From Coriaria nepalensis (taxonomy: Eukaryota > Streptophyta > Magnoliopsida > Cucurbitales > Coriariaceae), in NCBI GenBank assembly GCA_027186245.1, contig CP114482.1, forward strand, positions 17,875,209 through 17,939,208: a DNA stretch of 64,000 nucleotides, in the 5' to 3' direction. The notes beneath the pieces were generated by a model. That model did no database searches and had not been told where the DNA came from. It saw only the letters and a list, made by a program, of their open reading frames with translations. The position numbers were made by a program, and so were the translations under genes. This document shows positions 49,601 through 63,170 of the stretch, piece after piece. Every line of letters begins with the position of its first letter. The first letter of the stretch is position 1.

Positions 49601-50653
49601 ACGAGACTTTAGTGCATAACTTGCAATAGATATATTCAAGCAATCTATCCATTCTTTAGCCTTGAAATCACGTCATTGAGTCTCTTCTAGAAATTAAATC
49701 ATTTCAAAGCAATTCTAACGAAATCTATATTCGTACTTAAACCACGACTTTCGTGCCTAATTTGCATTAGATATTTTGATGGCAACTATGCGTTTGTATA
49801 GCCTTAAAATCATGTCATTCAGTCACTTTTAGTCAATAAATCATTCGAAATCAATTCAAACGATTTCTATTTTCGCATTTCAAACACGACTTTTGTGCAA
49901 AACATGCAATTGATCTATTGAAGGCAATTATGCGTTTGTTTAGCCTTAAAATCATGTCATTGAGTCTTCTCTAGTCATTAAATTAATTAAAACTAATTCG
50001 AAAGAATTCTATTTTTTGGCACTCCAAACACGACTTTCGTTCAGAACTTCCAATTCAACCATTGAGGAGGACAATGCATTCTTTTAGCCTTAAAATCATG
50101 TCATTGAGTCTCTTCTAGTCCTCAAATCATTTGAAAGCAATTCGAACGAATTCTATTTTTGCTCTTTAAACGAGACTTTTGTACATAACTTGCAATAGAT
50201 ATATTCAAGCAAACTCTCCAATGTTTAGCCTTGGAATCACGTCATTGAGTCTCTTCTAGAAATTAAATCATTTCAAAGCAATTCTAACGAAATCTATTTT
50301 CGTACTTGAACCACGACTTTCGTGCATAATTTCCGTTACATCTTTTGATGGCAACTATGCGTTTGTATAGCCTTAAAATCATGTCATTGAGTCACTTTTA
50401 GTAAATAAATCATTCGAAATCAATTCAAAAGATTTCTATTTTTGCATTTCAAACACGACTGTTATGCAAAACATGCAATTGATCTATTGAAGCCAACTAT
50501 GCGTTTGTTTAGCCTTAAAATCATGTCATTGAGTCATCTGTAGTCGTTAAATCAATTAAAAGTAATTCGGAAGAATTCTATTTTTTGGCACTTCAAACAC
50601 GACTTTTGTTCAGAACTTCCAATTCAACCATTGACGACACTTATGCATTCTTT
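46672..50653. repeat. 3982-bp, 7-unit super-repeat, copy 2 (U83-U89)
   Basis: Unit starts are 46672, 47241, 47810, 48379, 48947, 49516 and 50085. All marks of copy 1 recur at exactly 3982 bp. The only difference from copy 1 that I noticed by eye is ACGATTTTCG at 49461, a C-to-T change at 49465 in the D of H5. Both copies share the private CCTTCAAATC in H4. Confidence 0.93.
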
Positions 50654-53600
50654 TAGCCTTAAAATCATGTCATTGAGTCTCTTCTTGTCATCAAATCATT
50701 TGAAAGCAAGTCGAATGCATTCTATTTTTGCTCTTTAAACGAGACTTTTGTGCATAACTTGCAATAGATATATTCAAGCAAACTATCCATTGTTTAGCCT
50801 TGAAATGACGTTATTGAGTCTCTTCTAGAAATTAAATCATTTCAAAGCAATTCTAACGAAATCCATATTCGTACTTAAACCACGACTTTCGTGCCTAATT
50901 TTCATTAGATATTTTGATGGCAACTATGCGTTTGTATAGCCTTAAAATCATGTCATTCAGTCACTTTTAGTCAATAAATCATTCGAAATCAATTCAAACG
51001 ATTTCTATTTTCGCATTTCAAACACGACTTTTGTGCAAAACATGCAATTGATCTATTGAAGGCAATTATGCGTTTGTTTAGCCTTAAAATCATGTCATTG
51101 AGTCTTCTCTAGTCATTAAATTAATTAAAACTAATTCGAAAGAATTCTATTTTTTGGCACTTCAAACACGACTTTCGTTCAGAACTTCCAATTCAACCAT
51201 TGAGGAGAACTATGCATTCTTTTAGCCTTAAAATCATGTCATTGAGTCTCTTCTAGTCATCAAATCATTTGAAAGCAATTCGAACGCATTCTATTTTTGC
51301 TCTTTAAACGAGACTTTAGTGCATAACTTGCAATAGATATATTCAAGCAATCTATCCATTCTTTAGCCTTGAAATCACGTCATTGAGTCTCTTCTAGAAA
51401 TTAAATCATTTCAAAGCAATTCTAACGAAATCTATATTCATACTTAAACCACGACTTTCGTGCCTAATTTTCATTAGATATTTTGATGGCAACTATGCGT
51501 TTGTATAGCCTTAAAATCATGTCATTCAGTCACTTTTAGTCAATAAATCATTCGAAATCAATTCAAACGATTTCTATTTTCGCATTTCAAACACGACTTT
51601 TGTGCAAAACATGCAATTGATCTATTGAAGGCAATTATGCGTTTGTTTAGCCTTAAAATCATGTCATTGAGTCTTCTCTAGTCATTAAATTAATTAAAAC
51701 TAATTCGAAAGAATTCTATTTTTTGGCACTTCAAACACGACTTTCGTTCAGAACTTCCAATTCAACCATTGAGGAGAACTATGCATTCTTTTAGCCTTAA
51801 AATCATGTCATTGAGTCTCTTCTAGTCATCAAATCATTTGAAAGCAATTCGAACGCATTCTATTTTTGCTCTTTAAACGAGACTTTAGTGCATAACTTGC
51901 AATAGATATATTCAAGCAATCTATCCATTCTTTAGCCTTGAAATCACGTCATTGAGTCTCTTCTAGAAATTAAATCATTTCAAAGAAATTCTAACGAAAT
52001 CTATATTCGTACTTAAACCACGACTTTCGTGCCTAATTTTCATTAGATATTTTGATGGCAACTATGCGTTTGTATAGCCTTAAAATCATGTCATTCAGTC
52101 ACTTTTAGTCAATAAATCATTCGAAATCAATTCAAACGATTTCTATTTTCTCATTTCAAACACGACTTTTGTGCAAAACATGCAATTGATCTATTGAAGG
52201 CAATTATGCGTTTGTTTAGCCTTAAAATCATGTCATTGAGTCTTCTCTAGTCATTAAATTAATTAAAACTAATTCGAAAGAATTCTATTTTTTGGCACTC
52301 CAAACACGACTTTCGTTCAGAACTTCCAATTCAACCATTGAGGAGGACAATGCATTCTTTTAGCCTTAAAATCATGTCATTGAGTCTCTTCTAGTCATCA
52401 AATCATTTGAAAGCAATTCGAAAGAATTCTATTTTTGCTCTTTAAACAAGACTTTTGTGCATAACTTGCAATAGATATATTCATGAAAACTATCCACTGT
52501 TTAGCCTTGAAATCACGTCATTGAGTCTCTTCTAGAAATAAATCATTTCAAAGCAATTCTAACAAAATCTATTTTCGTACTTGAACCACGACTTTCGTGC
52601 ATAATTTCCGTTACATCTGTTGATGGCAACTATGCGTTTGTATAGCCTTAAAATCATGTCATTGAGTCACTTTTAGTCAATAAATCATTCGAAATCAATT
52701 CAAACGATTTCTATTTTCGCATTTCAAGCACGACTGTTGTGCAAAACATGCAATTGATCTATTGAAGGCAATTATGCGTTTGTTTAGCCTTAAAATCATG
52801 TCATTGACTCATCTGTAGTCGTTAAATCAATTAAAAGTAATTCGGAAGAATTCTATTTTTTGGCACTTCAAACACGACCTTTGTTCAGAACTTCCAATTC
52901 AACCATTGAGGACACTTATGCATTCTTTTAGCCTTAAAATCATGTCATTGAGTCTCTTCTAGTCATCAAATCATTTGAAAGCAAGTCGAACGCATTCTAT
53001 TTTTGCTCTTTAAACGAGACTTTTGTGCATAACTTGCAATAGATATATTCAAGCAAACTATCCATTGTTTAGCCTTGAAATGACGTCATTGAGTCTCTTC
53101 TAGAAATTAAATCATTTCAAAGCAATTCTAACGAAATCTATATTCGTACTTAAACCACGACTTTCGTGCCTAATTTTCATTAGATATTTTGATGGCAACT
53201 ATGCGTTTGTATAGCCTTAAAATCATGTCATTCAGTCACTTTTAGTCAATAAATCATTCGAAATCAATTCAAACGATTTCTATTTTCGCATTTCAAACAC
53301 GACTTTTGTGCAAAACATGCAATTGATCTATTGAAGGCAATTATGCGTTTGTTTAGCCTTAAAATCATGTCATTGAGTCTTCTCTAGTCATTAAATTAAT
53401 TAAAACTAATTCGAAAGAATTCTATTTTTTGGCACTTCAAACACGACTTTCGTTCAGAACTTCCAATTCAACCATTGAGGAGAACTATGCATTCTTTTAG
53501 CCTTAAAATCATGTCATTGAGTCTCTTCTAGTCATCAAATCATTTGAAAGCAATTCGAACGCATTCTATTTTTGCTCTTTAAATGAGACTTTAGTGCATA

Positions 53601-54635
53601 ACTTGCAATAGATATATTCAAGCAATCTATCCATTCTTTAGCCTTGAAATCACGTCATTGAGTCTCTTCTAGAAATTAAATCATTTCAAAGCAATTCTAA
53701 CGAAATCTATATTCGTACTTAAACCACGACTTTCGTGCCTAATTTGCATTAGATATTTTGATGGCAACTATGCGTTTGTATAGCCTTAAAATCTTGTCAT
53801 TCAGTCACTTTTAGTCAATAAATCATTCGAAATCAATTCAAACGATTTCTATTTTCGCATTTCAAACACGACTTTTGTGCAAAACATGCAATTGATCTAT
53901 TGAAGGCAATTATGCGTTTGTTTAGCCTTAAAATCATGTCATTGAGTCTTCTCTAGTCATTAAATTAATTAAAACTAATTCGAAAGAATTCTATTTTTTG
54001 GCACTCCAAACACGACTTTCGTTCAGAACTTCCAATTCAACCATTGAGGAGGACAATGCATTCTTTTAGCCTTAAAATCATGTCATTGAGTCTCTTCTAG
54101 TCCTCAAATCATTTGAAAGCAATTCGAACGAATTCTATTTTTGCTCTTTAAACGAGACTTTTGTACATAACTTGCAATAGATATATTCAAGCAAACTCTC
54201 CAATGTTTAGCCTTGGAATCACGTCATTGAGTCTCTTCTAGAAATTAAATCATTTCAAAGCAATTCTAACGAAATCTATTTTCGTACTTGAACCACGACT
54301 TTCGTGCATAATTTCCGTTACATCTTTTGATGGCAACTATGCGTTTCTATAGCCTTAAAATCATGTCATTGAGTCACTTTTAGTAAATAAATCATTCGAA
54401 ATCAATTCAAACGATTTCTATTTTTGCATTTCAAACACGACTGTTGTGCAAAACATGCAATTGATCTATTGAAGCCAACTATGCGTTTGTTTAGCCTTAA
54501 AATCATGTCATTGAGTCATCTGTAGTCGTTAAATCAATTAAAAGTAATTCGGAAGAATTCTATTTTTTGGCACTTCAAACACGACTTTTGTTCAGAACTT
54601 CCAATTCAACCATTGAGGACACTTATGCATTCTTT
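50654..54635. repeat. 3982-bp, 7-unit super-repeat, copy 3 (U90-U96)
   Basis: Unit starts are 50654, 51223, 51792, 52361, 52929, 53498 and 54067. It differs from the first two copies at several bases: GAATGCATTC and GACGTTATTG in H1, CAAGCAATC instead of CAAGTAATC in H3, CCTTAAAATC instead of CCTTCAAATC in H4, TTAAATGAGAC and AAATCTTGTC in H6. In H7 it has GTTTCTATAG, CAAACGATTT, TGTTGTGC and GAGGACACTT in place of GTTTGTATAG, CAAAAGATTT, TGTTATGC and GACGACACTT. The H7 of this copy belongs with the H7 units to its right. Confidence 0.93.
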
Positions 54636-56911
54636 TAGCCTTAAAATCATGTCATTGAGTCTCTTCTTGTCATCAAATCATTTGAAAGCAAGTCGAACGC
54701 ATTCTATTTTTGCTCTTTAAACGAGACTTTTGTGCATAACTTGCAATAGATATATTCAAGCAAACTATCCATTGTTTAGCCTTGAAATGACGTCATTGAG
54801 TCTCTTCTAGAAATTAAATCATTTCAAAGCAATTCTAACGAAATCTATATTCGTACTTAAACCACGACTTTCGTGCCTAATTTTCATTAGATATTTTGAT
54901 GGCAACTATGCGTTTGTATAGCCTTAAAATCATGTCATTCAGTCACTTTTAGTCAATAAATCATTCGAAATCAATTCAAACGATTTCTATTTTCGCTTTT
55001 CAAACACGACTTTTGTGCAAAACATGCAATTGATCTATTGAAGGCAATTATGCGTTTGTTTAGCCTTAAAATCATGTCATTGAGTCTTCTCTAGTCATTA
55101 AATTAATTAAAACTAATTCGAAAGAATTCTATTTTTTGGCACTTCAAACACGACTTTCGTTCAGAACTTCCAATTCAACCATTGAGGAGAACTATGCATT
55201 CTTTTAGCCTTAAAATCATGTCATTGAGTCTCTTCTAGTCATCAAATCATTTGAAAGCAATTCGAACGCATTCTATTTTTGCTCTTTAAACGAGACTTTA
55301 GTGCATAACTTGCAATAGATATATTCAAGCAATCTATCCATTCTTTAGCCTTGAAATCACGTCATTGAGTCTCTTCTAGAAATTATATCATTTCAAAGCA
55401 ATTCTAACGAAATCTATATTCATACTTAAACCACGACTTTCGTGCCTAATTTTCATTAGATATTTTGATGGCAACTATGCGTTTGTATAGCCTTAAAATC
55501 ATGTCATTCAGTCACTTTTAGTCAATAAATCATTCGAAATCAATTCAAACGATTTCTATTTTCGCATTTCAAACACGACTTTTGTGCAAAACATGCAATT
55601 GATCTATTGAAGGCAATTATGCGTTTGTTTAGCCTTAAAATCATGTCATTGAGTCTTCTCTAGTCATTAAATTAATTAAAACTAATTCGAAAGAATTCTA
55701 TTTTTTGGCACTTCAAACACGACTTTCGTTCAGAACTTCCAATTCAACCATTGAGGAGAACTATGCATTCTTTTAGCCTTAAAATCATGTCATTGAGTCT
55801 CTTCTAGTCATCAAATCATTTGAAAGCAATTCGAACGCATTCTATTTTTGCTCTTTAAACGAGACTTTAGTGCATAACTTGCAATAGATATATTCAAGCA
55901 ATCTATCCATTCTTTAGCCTTGAAATCACGTCATTGAGTCTCTTCTAGAAATTAAATCATTTCAAAGAAATTCTAACGAAATCTATATTCGTACTTAAAC
56001 CACGACTTTCGTGCCTAATTTTCATTAGATATTTTGATGGCAACTATGCGTTTGTATAGCCTTAAAATCATGTCATTCAGTCACTTTTAGTCAATAAATC
56101 ATTCGAAATCAATTCAAACGATTTCTATTTTCGCATTTCAAACACGACTTTTGTGCAAAACATGCAATTGATCTATTGAAGGCAATTATGCGTTTGTTTA
56201 GCCTTAAAATCATGTCATTGAGTCTTCTCTAGTCATTAAATTAATTAAAACTAATTCGAAAGAATTCTATTTTTTGGCACTCCAAACACGACTTTCGTTC
56301 AGAACTTCCAATTCAACCATTGAGGAGGACAATGCATTCTTTTAGCCTTAAAATCATGTCATTGAGTCTCTTCTAGTCCTCAAATCATTTGAAAGCAATT
56401 CGAACGAATTCTATTTTTGCTCTTTAAACGAGACTTTTGTACATAACTTGCAATAGATATATTCAAGCAAACTCTCCAATGTTTAGCCTTGGAATCACGT
56501 CATTGAGTCTCTTCTAGAAATTAAATCATTTCAAAGCAATTCTAACGAAATCTATTTTCGTACTTGAACCACGACTTTCGTGCATAATTTCCGTTACATC
56601 TTTTGATGGCAACTATGCGTTTCTATAGCCTTAAAATCATGTCATTGAGTCACTTTTAGTAAATAAATCATTCGAAATCAATTCAAACGATTTCTATTTT
56701 TGCATTTCAAACACGACTGTTGTGCAAAACATGCAATTGATCTATTGAAGCCAACTATGCGTTTGTTTAGCCTTAAAATCATGTCATTGAGTCATCTGTA
56801 GTCGTTAAATCAATTAAAAGTAATTCGGAAGAATTCTATTTTTTGGCACTTCAAACACGACTTTTGTTCAGAACTTCCAATTCAACCATTGAGGACACTT
56901 ATGCATTCTTT
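54636..56911. repeat. Shortened super-repeat H1-H2-H3-H7, 2276 bp (U97-U100)
   Basis: Unit starts are 54636, 55205, 55774 and 56343. H1, H2 (with TATTCATACTT) and H3 (with AAAGAAATTC) are followed directly by H7 (TAGTCCTCAAATC). H4, H5 and H6 are absent, a loss of three whole units without phase change. H3 and H6 share GGCACTCCAAAC and the junction GGAGGACAATGC, so an exchange there would join H3 to H7 seamlessly. Private changes include AATTATATC at 55382 and TTTTCGCTTTTC at 54990. Confidence 0.9.
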
Positions 56912-58618
56912 TAGCCTTAAAATCATGTCATTGAGTCTCTTCTTGTCATCAAATCATTTGAAAGCAAGTCGAACGCATTCTATTTTTGCTCTTTAAACGA
57001 GACTTTTGTGCATAACTTGCAATAGATATATTCAAGCAATCTATCCATTCTTTAGCCTTGAAATGACGTCATTGAGTCTCTTCTAGAAATTAAATCATTT
57101 CAAAGCAATTCTAACGAAATCTATATTCGTACTTAAACCACGACTTTCGTGCCTAATTTTCATTAGATATTTTGATGGCAACTATGCGTTTGTATAGCCT
57201 TAAAATCATGTCATTCAGTCACTTTTAGTCAATAAATCATTCGAAATCAATTCAAACGATTTCTATTTTCGCATTTCAAACACGACTTTTGTGCAAAACA
57301 TGCAATTGATCTATTGAAGGCAATTATGCGTTTGTTTAGCCTTAAAATCATGTCATTGAGTCTTCTCTAGTCATTAAATTAATTAAAACTAATTCGAAAG
57401 AATTCTATTTTTTGGCACTTCAAACACGACTTTCGTTCAGAACTTCCAATTCAACCATTGAGGAGAACTATGCATTCTTTTAGCCTTAAAATCATGTCAT
57501 TGAGTCTCTTCTAGTCATCAAATCATTTGAAAGCAATTCGAACGCATTCTATTTTTGCTCTTTAAACGAGACTTTAGTGCATAACTTGCAATAGATATAT
57601 TCAAGCAATCTATCCATTCTTTGGCCTTGAAATCACGTCATTGAGTCTCTTCTAGAAATTAAATCATTTCAAAGCAATTCTAACGAAATCTATATTCGTA
57701 CTTAAACCACGACTTTCGTGCCTAATTTGCATTAGATATTTTGATGGCAACTATGCGTTTGTATAGCCTTAAAATCATGTCATTCTGTCACTTTTAGTCA
57801 ATAAATCATTCGAAATCAATTCAAACGATTTCTATTTTCGCATTTCAAACACGACTTTTGTGCAAAACATGCAATTGATCTATTGAAGGCAATTATGCGT
57901 TTGTTTAGCCTTAAAATCATGTCATTGAGTCTTCTCTAGTCATTAAATTAATTAAAACTAATTCGAAAGAATTCTATTTTTTGGCACTCCAAACACGACT
58001 TTCGTTCAGAACTTCCAATTCAACCATTGAGGAGGACAATGCATTCTTTTAGCCTTAAAATCATGTCATTGAGTCTCTTCTAGTCCTCAAATCATTTGAA
58101 AGCAATTCGAACGAATTCTATTTTTGCTCTTTAAACGAGACTTTTGTACATAACTTGCAATAGATATATTCAAGCAAACTCTCCAATGTTTAGCCTTGGA
58201 ATCACGTCATTGAGTCTCTTCTAGAAATTAAATCATTTCAAAGCAATTCTAACGAAATCTATTTTCGTACTTGAACCACGACTTTCGTGCATAATTTCCG
58301 TTACATCTTTTGATGGCAACTATGCGTTTCTATAGCCTTAAAATCATGTCATTGAGTCACTTTTAGTAAATAAATCATTCGAAATCAATTCAAACGATTT
58401 CTATTTTTGCATTTCAAACACGACTGTTGTGCAAAACATGCAATTGATCTATTGAAGCCAACTATGCGTTTGTTTAGCCTTAAAATCATGTCATTGAGTC
58501 ATCTGTAGTCGTTAAATCAATTAAAAGTAATTCGGAAGAATTCTATTTTTTGGCACTTCAAACACGACTTTTGTTCAGAACTTCCAATTCAACCATTGAG
58601 GACACTTATGCATTCTTT
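56912..58618. repeat. Shortened super-repeat H1-H6-H7, 1707 bp (U101-U103)
   Basis: Unit starts are 56912, 57481 and 58050. H1 keeps CTTCTTGTCATC and AAATGACGTC but has gained CAATCTATCCATTC at the A-to-B junction, a mark of H2, H3 and H6. The H6-like unit has CTTTGGCCTTG and CATTCTGTCAC, which are new here and recur at 59.3 kb and 61.6 kb. H7 is of the right-hand form with GTTTCTATAG. Confidence 0.9.
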
Positions 58619-60894
58619 TAGCCTTAAAATCATGTCATTGAGTCTCTTCTTGTCATCAAATCATTTGAAAGCAAGTCGAACGCATTCTATTTTTGCTCTT
58701 TAAACGAGACTTTTGTGCATAACTTGCAATAGATATATTCAAGCAATCTATCCATTCTTTAGCCTTGAAATGACGTCATTGAGTCTCTTCTAGAAATTAA
58801 ATCATTTCAAAGCAATTCTAACGAAATCTATATTCGTACTTAAACCACGACTTTCGTGCCTAATTTTCATTAGATATTTTGATGGCAACTATGCGTTTGT
58901 ATAGCCTTAAAATCATGTCATTCAGTCACTTTTAGTCAATAAATCATTCGAAATCAATTCAAACGATTTCTATTTTCGCATTTCAAACACGACTTTTGTG
59001 CAAAACATGCAATTGATCTATTGAAGGCAATTATGCGTTTGTTTAGCCTTAAAATCATGTCATTGAGTCTTCTCTAGTCATTAAATTAATTAAAACTAAT
59101 TCGAAAGAATTCTATTTTTTGGCACTTCAAACACGACTTTCGTTCAGAACTTCCAATTCAACCATTGAGGAGAACTATGCATTCTTTTAGCCTTAAAATC
59201 ATGTCATTGAGTCTCTTCTAGTCATCAAATCATTTGAAAGCAATTCGAACGCATTCTATTTTTGCTCTTTAAACGAGACTTTAGTGCATAACTTGCAATA
59301 GATATATTCAAGCAATCTATCCATTCTTTGGCCTTGAAATCACGTCATTGAGTCTCTTCTAGAAATTAAATCATTTCAAAGCAATTCTAACGAAATCTAT
59401 ATTCGTACTTAAACCACGACTTTCGTGCCTAATTTGCATTAGATATTTTGATGGCAACTATGCGTTTGTATAGCCTTAAAATCATGTCATTCTGTCACTT
59501 TTAGTCAATAAATCATTCGAAATCAATTCAAACGATTTCTATTTTCGCATTTCAAACACGACTTTTGTGCAAAACATGCAATTGATCTATTGAAGGCAAT
59601 TATGCGTTTGTTTAGCCTTAAAATCATGTCATTGAGTCTTCTCTAGTCATTAAATTAATTAAAACTAATTCGAAAGAATTCTATTTTTTGGCACTTCAAA
59701 CACGACTTTCGTTCAGAACTTCCAATTCAACCATTGAGGAGAACTATGCATTCTTTTAGCCTTAAAATCATGTCATTGAGTCTCTTCTAGTCATCAAATC
59801 ATTTGAAAGCAATTCGAACGCATTCTATTTTTGCTCTTTAAACGAGACTTTAGTGCATAACTTGCAATAGATATATTCAAGCAATCTATCCATTCTTTAG
59901 CCTTGAAATCACGTCATTGAGTCTCATCTAGAAATTAAATCATTTCAAAGCAATTCTAACGAAATCTATATTCGTACTTAAACCACGACTTTCGTGCCTA
60001 ATTTGCATTAGATATTTTGATGGCAACTATGCGTTTGTATAGCCTTAAAATCATGTCATTCAGTCACTTTTAGTCAATAAATCATTCGAAATCAATTCAA
60101 ACGATTTCTATTTTCGCATTTCAAACACGACTTTTGTGCAAAACATGCAATTGATCTATTGAAGGCAATTATGCGTTTGTTTAGCCTTAAAATCATGTCA
60201 TTGAGTCTTCTCTAGTCATTAAATTAATTAAAACTAATTCGAAAGAATTCTATTTTTTGGCACTCCAAACACGACTTTCGTTCAGAACTTCAAATTCAAC
60301 CATTGAGGAGGACAATGCATTCTTTTAGCCTTAAAATCATGTCATTGAGTCTCTTCTAGTCCTCAAATCATTTGAAAGCAATTCGAACGAATTCTATTTT
60401 TGCTCTTTAAACGAGACTTTTGTACATAACTTGCAATAGATATATTCAAGCAAACTCTCCAATGTTTAGCCTTGGAATCACGTCATTGAGTCTCTTCTAG
60501 AAATTAAATCATTTCAAAGCAATTCTAACGAAATCTATTTTCGTACTTGAACCACGACTTTCGTGCATAATTTCCGTTACATCTTTTGATGGCAACTATG
60601 CGTTTCTATAGCCTTAAAATCATGTCATTGAGTCACTTTTAGTAAATAAATCATTCGAAATCAATTCAAACGATTTCTATTTTTGCATTTCAAACACGAC
60701 TGTTGTGCAAAACATGCAATTGATCTATTGAAGCCAACTATGCGTTTGTTTAGCCTTAAAATCATGTCATTGAGTCATCTGTAGTCGTTAAATCAATTAA
60801 AAGTAATTCGGAAGAATTCTATTTTTTGGCACTTCAAACACGACTTTTGTTCAGAACTTCCAATTCAACCATTGAGGACACTTATGCATTCTTT
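58619..60894. repeat. Four-unit super-repeat H1-H6-H6'-H7, 2276 bp, copy 1 (U104-U107)
   Basis: Unit starts are 58619, 59188, 59757 and 60326. The second unit has CTTTGGCCTTG and CATTCTGTCAC. The third, H6', has GTCTCATCTAGAAA and GGCACTCCAAAC, followed by ACTTCAAATTCAACC at the D end. H7 follows. The extra H6' makes this four units long where the preceding repeat has three. Confidence 0.9.
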
Positions 60895-63170
60895 TAGCCT
60901 TAAAATCATGTCATTGAGTCTCTTCTTGTCATCAAATCATTTGAAAGCAAGTCGAACGCATTCTATTTTTGCTCTTTAAACGAGACTTTTGTGCATAACT
61001 TGCAATAGATATATTCAAGCAATCTATCCATTCTTTAGCCTTGAAATGACGTCATTGAGTCTCTTCTAGAAATTAAATCATTTCAAAGCAATTCTAACGA
61101 AATCTATATTCGTACTTAAACCACGACTTTCGTGCCTAATTTTCATTAGATATTTTGATGGCAACTATGCGTTTGTATAGCCTTAAAATCATGTCATTCA
61201 GTCACTTTTAGTCAATAAATCATTCGAAATCAATTCAAACGATTTCTATTTTCGCATTTCAAACACGACTTTTGTGCAAAACATGCAATTGATCTATTGA
61301 AGGCAATTATGCGTTTGTTTAGCCTTAAAATCATGTCATTGAGTCTTCTCTAGTCATTAAATTAATTAAAACTAATTCGAAAGAATTCTATTTTTTGGCA
61401 CTTCAAACACGACTTTCGTTCAGAACTTCCAATTCAACCATTGAGGAGAACTATGCATTCTTTTAGCCTTAAAATCATGTCATTGAGTCTCTTCTAGTCA
61501 TCAAATCATTTGAAAGCAATTCGAACGCATTCTATTTTTGCTCTTTAAACGAGACTTTAGTGCATAACTTGCAATAGATATATTCAAGCAATCTATCCAT
61601 TCTTTGGCCTTGAAATCACGTCATTGAGTCTCTTCTAGAAATTAAATCATTTCAAAGCAATTCTAACGAAATCTATATTCGTACTTAAACCACGACTTTC
61701 GTGCCTAATTTGCATTAGATATTTTGATGGCAACTATGCGTTTGTATAGCCTTAAAATCATGTCATTCTGTCACTTTTAGTCAATAAATCATTCGAAATC
61801 AATTCAAACGATTTCTATTTTCGCATTTCAAACACGACTTTTGTGCAAAACATGCAATTGATCTATTGAAGGCAATTATGCGTTTGTTTAGCCTTAAAAT
61901 CATGTCATTGAGTCTTCTCTAGTCATTAAATTAATTAAAACTAATTCGAAAGAATTCTATTTTTTGGCACTTCAAACACGACTTTCGTTCAGAACTTCCA
62001 ATTCAACCATTGAGGAGAACTATGCATTCTTTTAGCCTTAAAATCATGTCATTGAGTCTCTTCTAGTCATCAAATCATTTGAAAGCAATTCGAACGCATT
62101 CTATTTTTGCTCTTTAAACGAGACTTTAGTGCATAACTTGCAATAGATATATTCAAGCAATCTATCCATTCTTTAGCCTTGAAATCACGTCATTGAGTCT
62201 CATCTAGAAATTAAATCATTTCAAAGCAATTCTAACGAAATCTATATTCGTACTTAAACCACGACTTTCGTGCCTAATTTGCATTAGATATTTTGATGGC
62301 AACTATGCGTTTGTATAGCCTTAAAATCATGTCATTCAGTCACTTTTAGTCAATAAATCATTCGAAATCAATTCAAACGATTTCTATTTTCGCATTTCAA
62401 ACACGACTTTTGTGCAAAACATGCAATTGATCTATTGAAGGCAATTATGCGTTTGTTTAGCCTTAAAATCATGTCATTGAGTCTTCTCTAGTCATTAAAT
62501 TAATTAAAACTAATTCGAAAGAATTCTATTTTTTGGCACTCCAAACACGACTTTCGTTCAGAACTTCAAATTCAACCATTGAGGAGGACAATGCATTCTT
62601 TTAGCCTTAAAATCATGTCATTGAGTCTCTTCTAGTCCTCAAATCATTTGAAAGCAATTCGAACGAATTCTATTTTTGCTCTTTAAACGAGACTTTTGTA
62701 CATAACTTGCAATAGATATATTCAAGCAAACTCTCCAATGTTTAGCCTTGGAATCACGTCATTGAGTCTCTTCTAGAAATTAAATCATTTCAAAGCAATT
62801 CTAACGAAATCTATTTTCGTACTTGAACCACGACTTTCGTGCATAATTTCCGTTACATCTTTTGATGGCAACTATGCATTTCTATAGCCTTAAAATCATG
62901 TCATTGAGTCACTTTTAGTAAATAAATCATTCGAAATCAATTCAAACGATTTCTATTTTTGCATTTCAAACACGACTGTTGTGCAAAACATGCAATTGAT
63001 CTATTGAAGCCAACTATGCGTTTGTTTAGCCTTAAACTCATGTCATTGAGTCATCTGTAGTCGTTAAATCAATTAAAAGTAATTCGGAAGAATTCTATTT
63101 TTTGGCACTTCAAACACGACTTTTGTTCAGAACTTCTAATTCAACCATTGAGGACACTTATGCATTCTTT
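60895..63170. repeat. Four-unit super-repeat H1-H6-H6'-H7, 2276 bp, copy 2 (U108-U111)
   Basis: Unit starts are 60895, 61464, 62033 and 62602. It repeats the previous copy at 2276 bp with GTCTCATCTAGAAA and ACTTCAAATTC in the third unit. H7 adds ATGCATTTCTATAG, CCTTAAACTC and AACTTCTAATTC, which are not in the other H7 copies. Confidence 0.9.
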
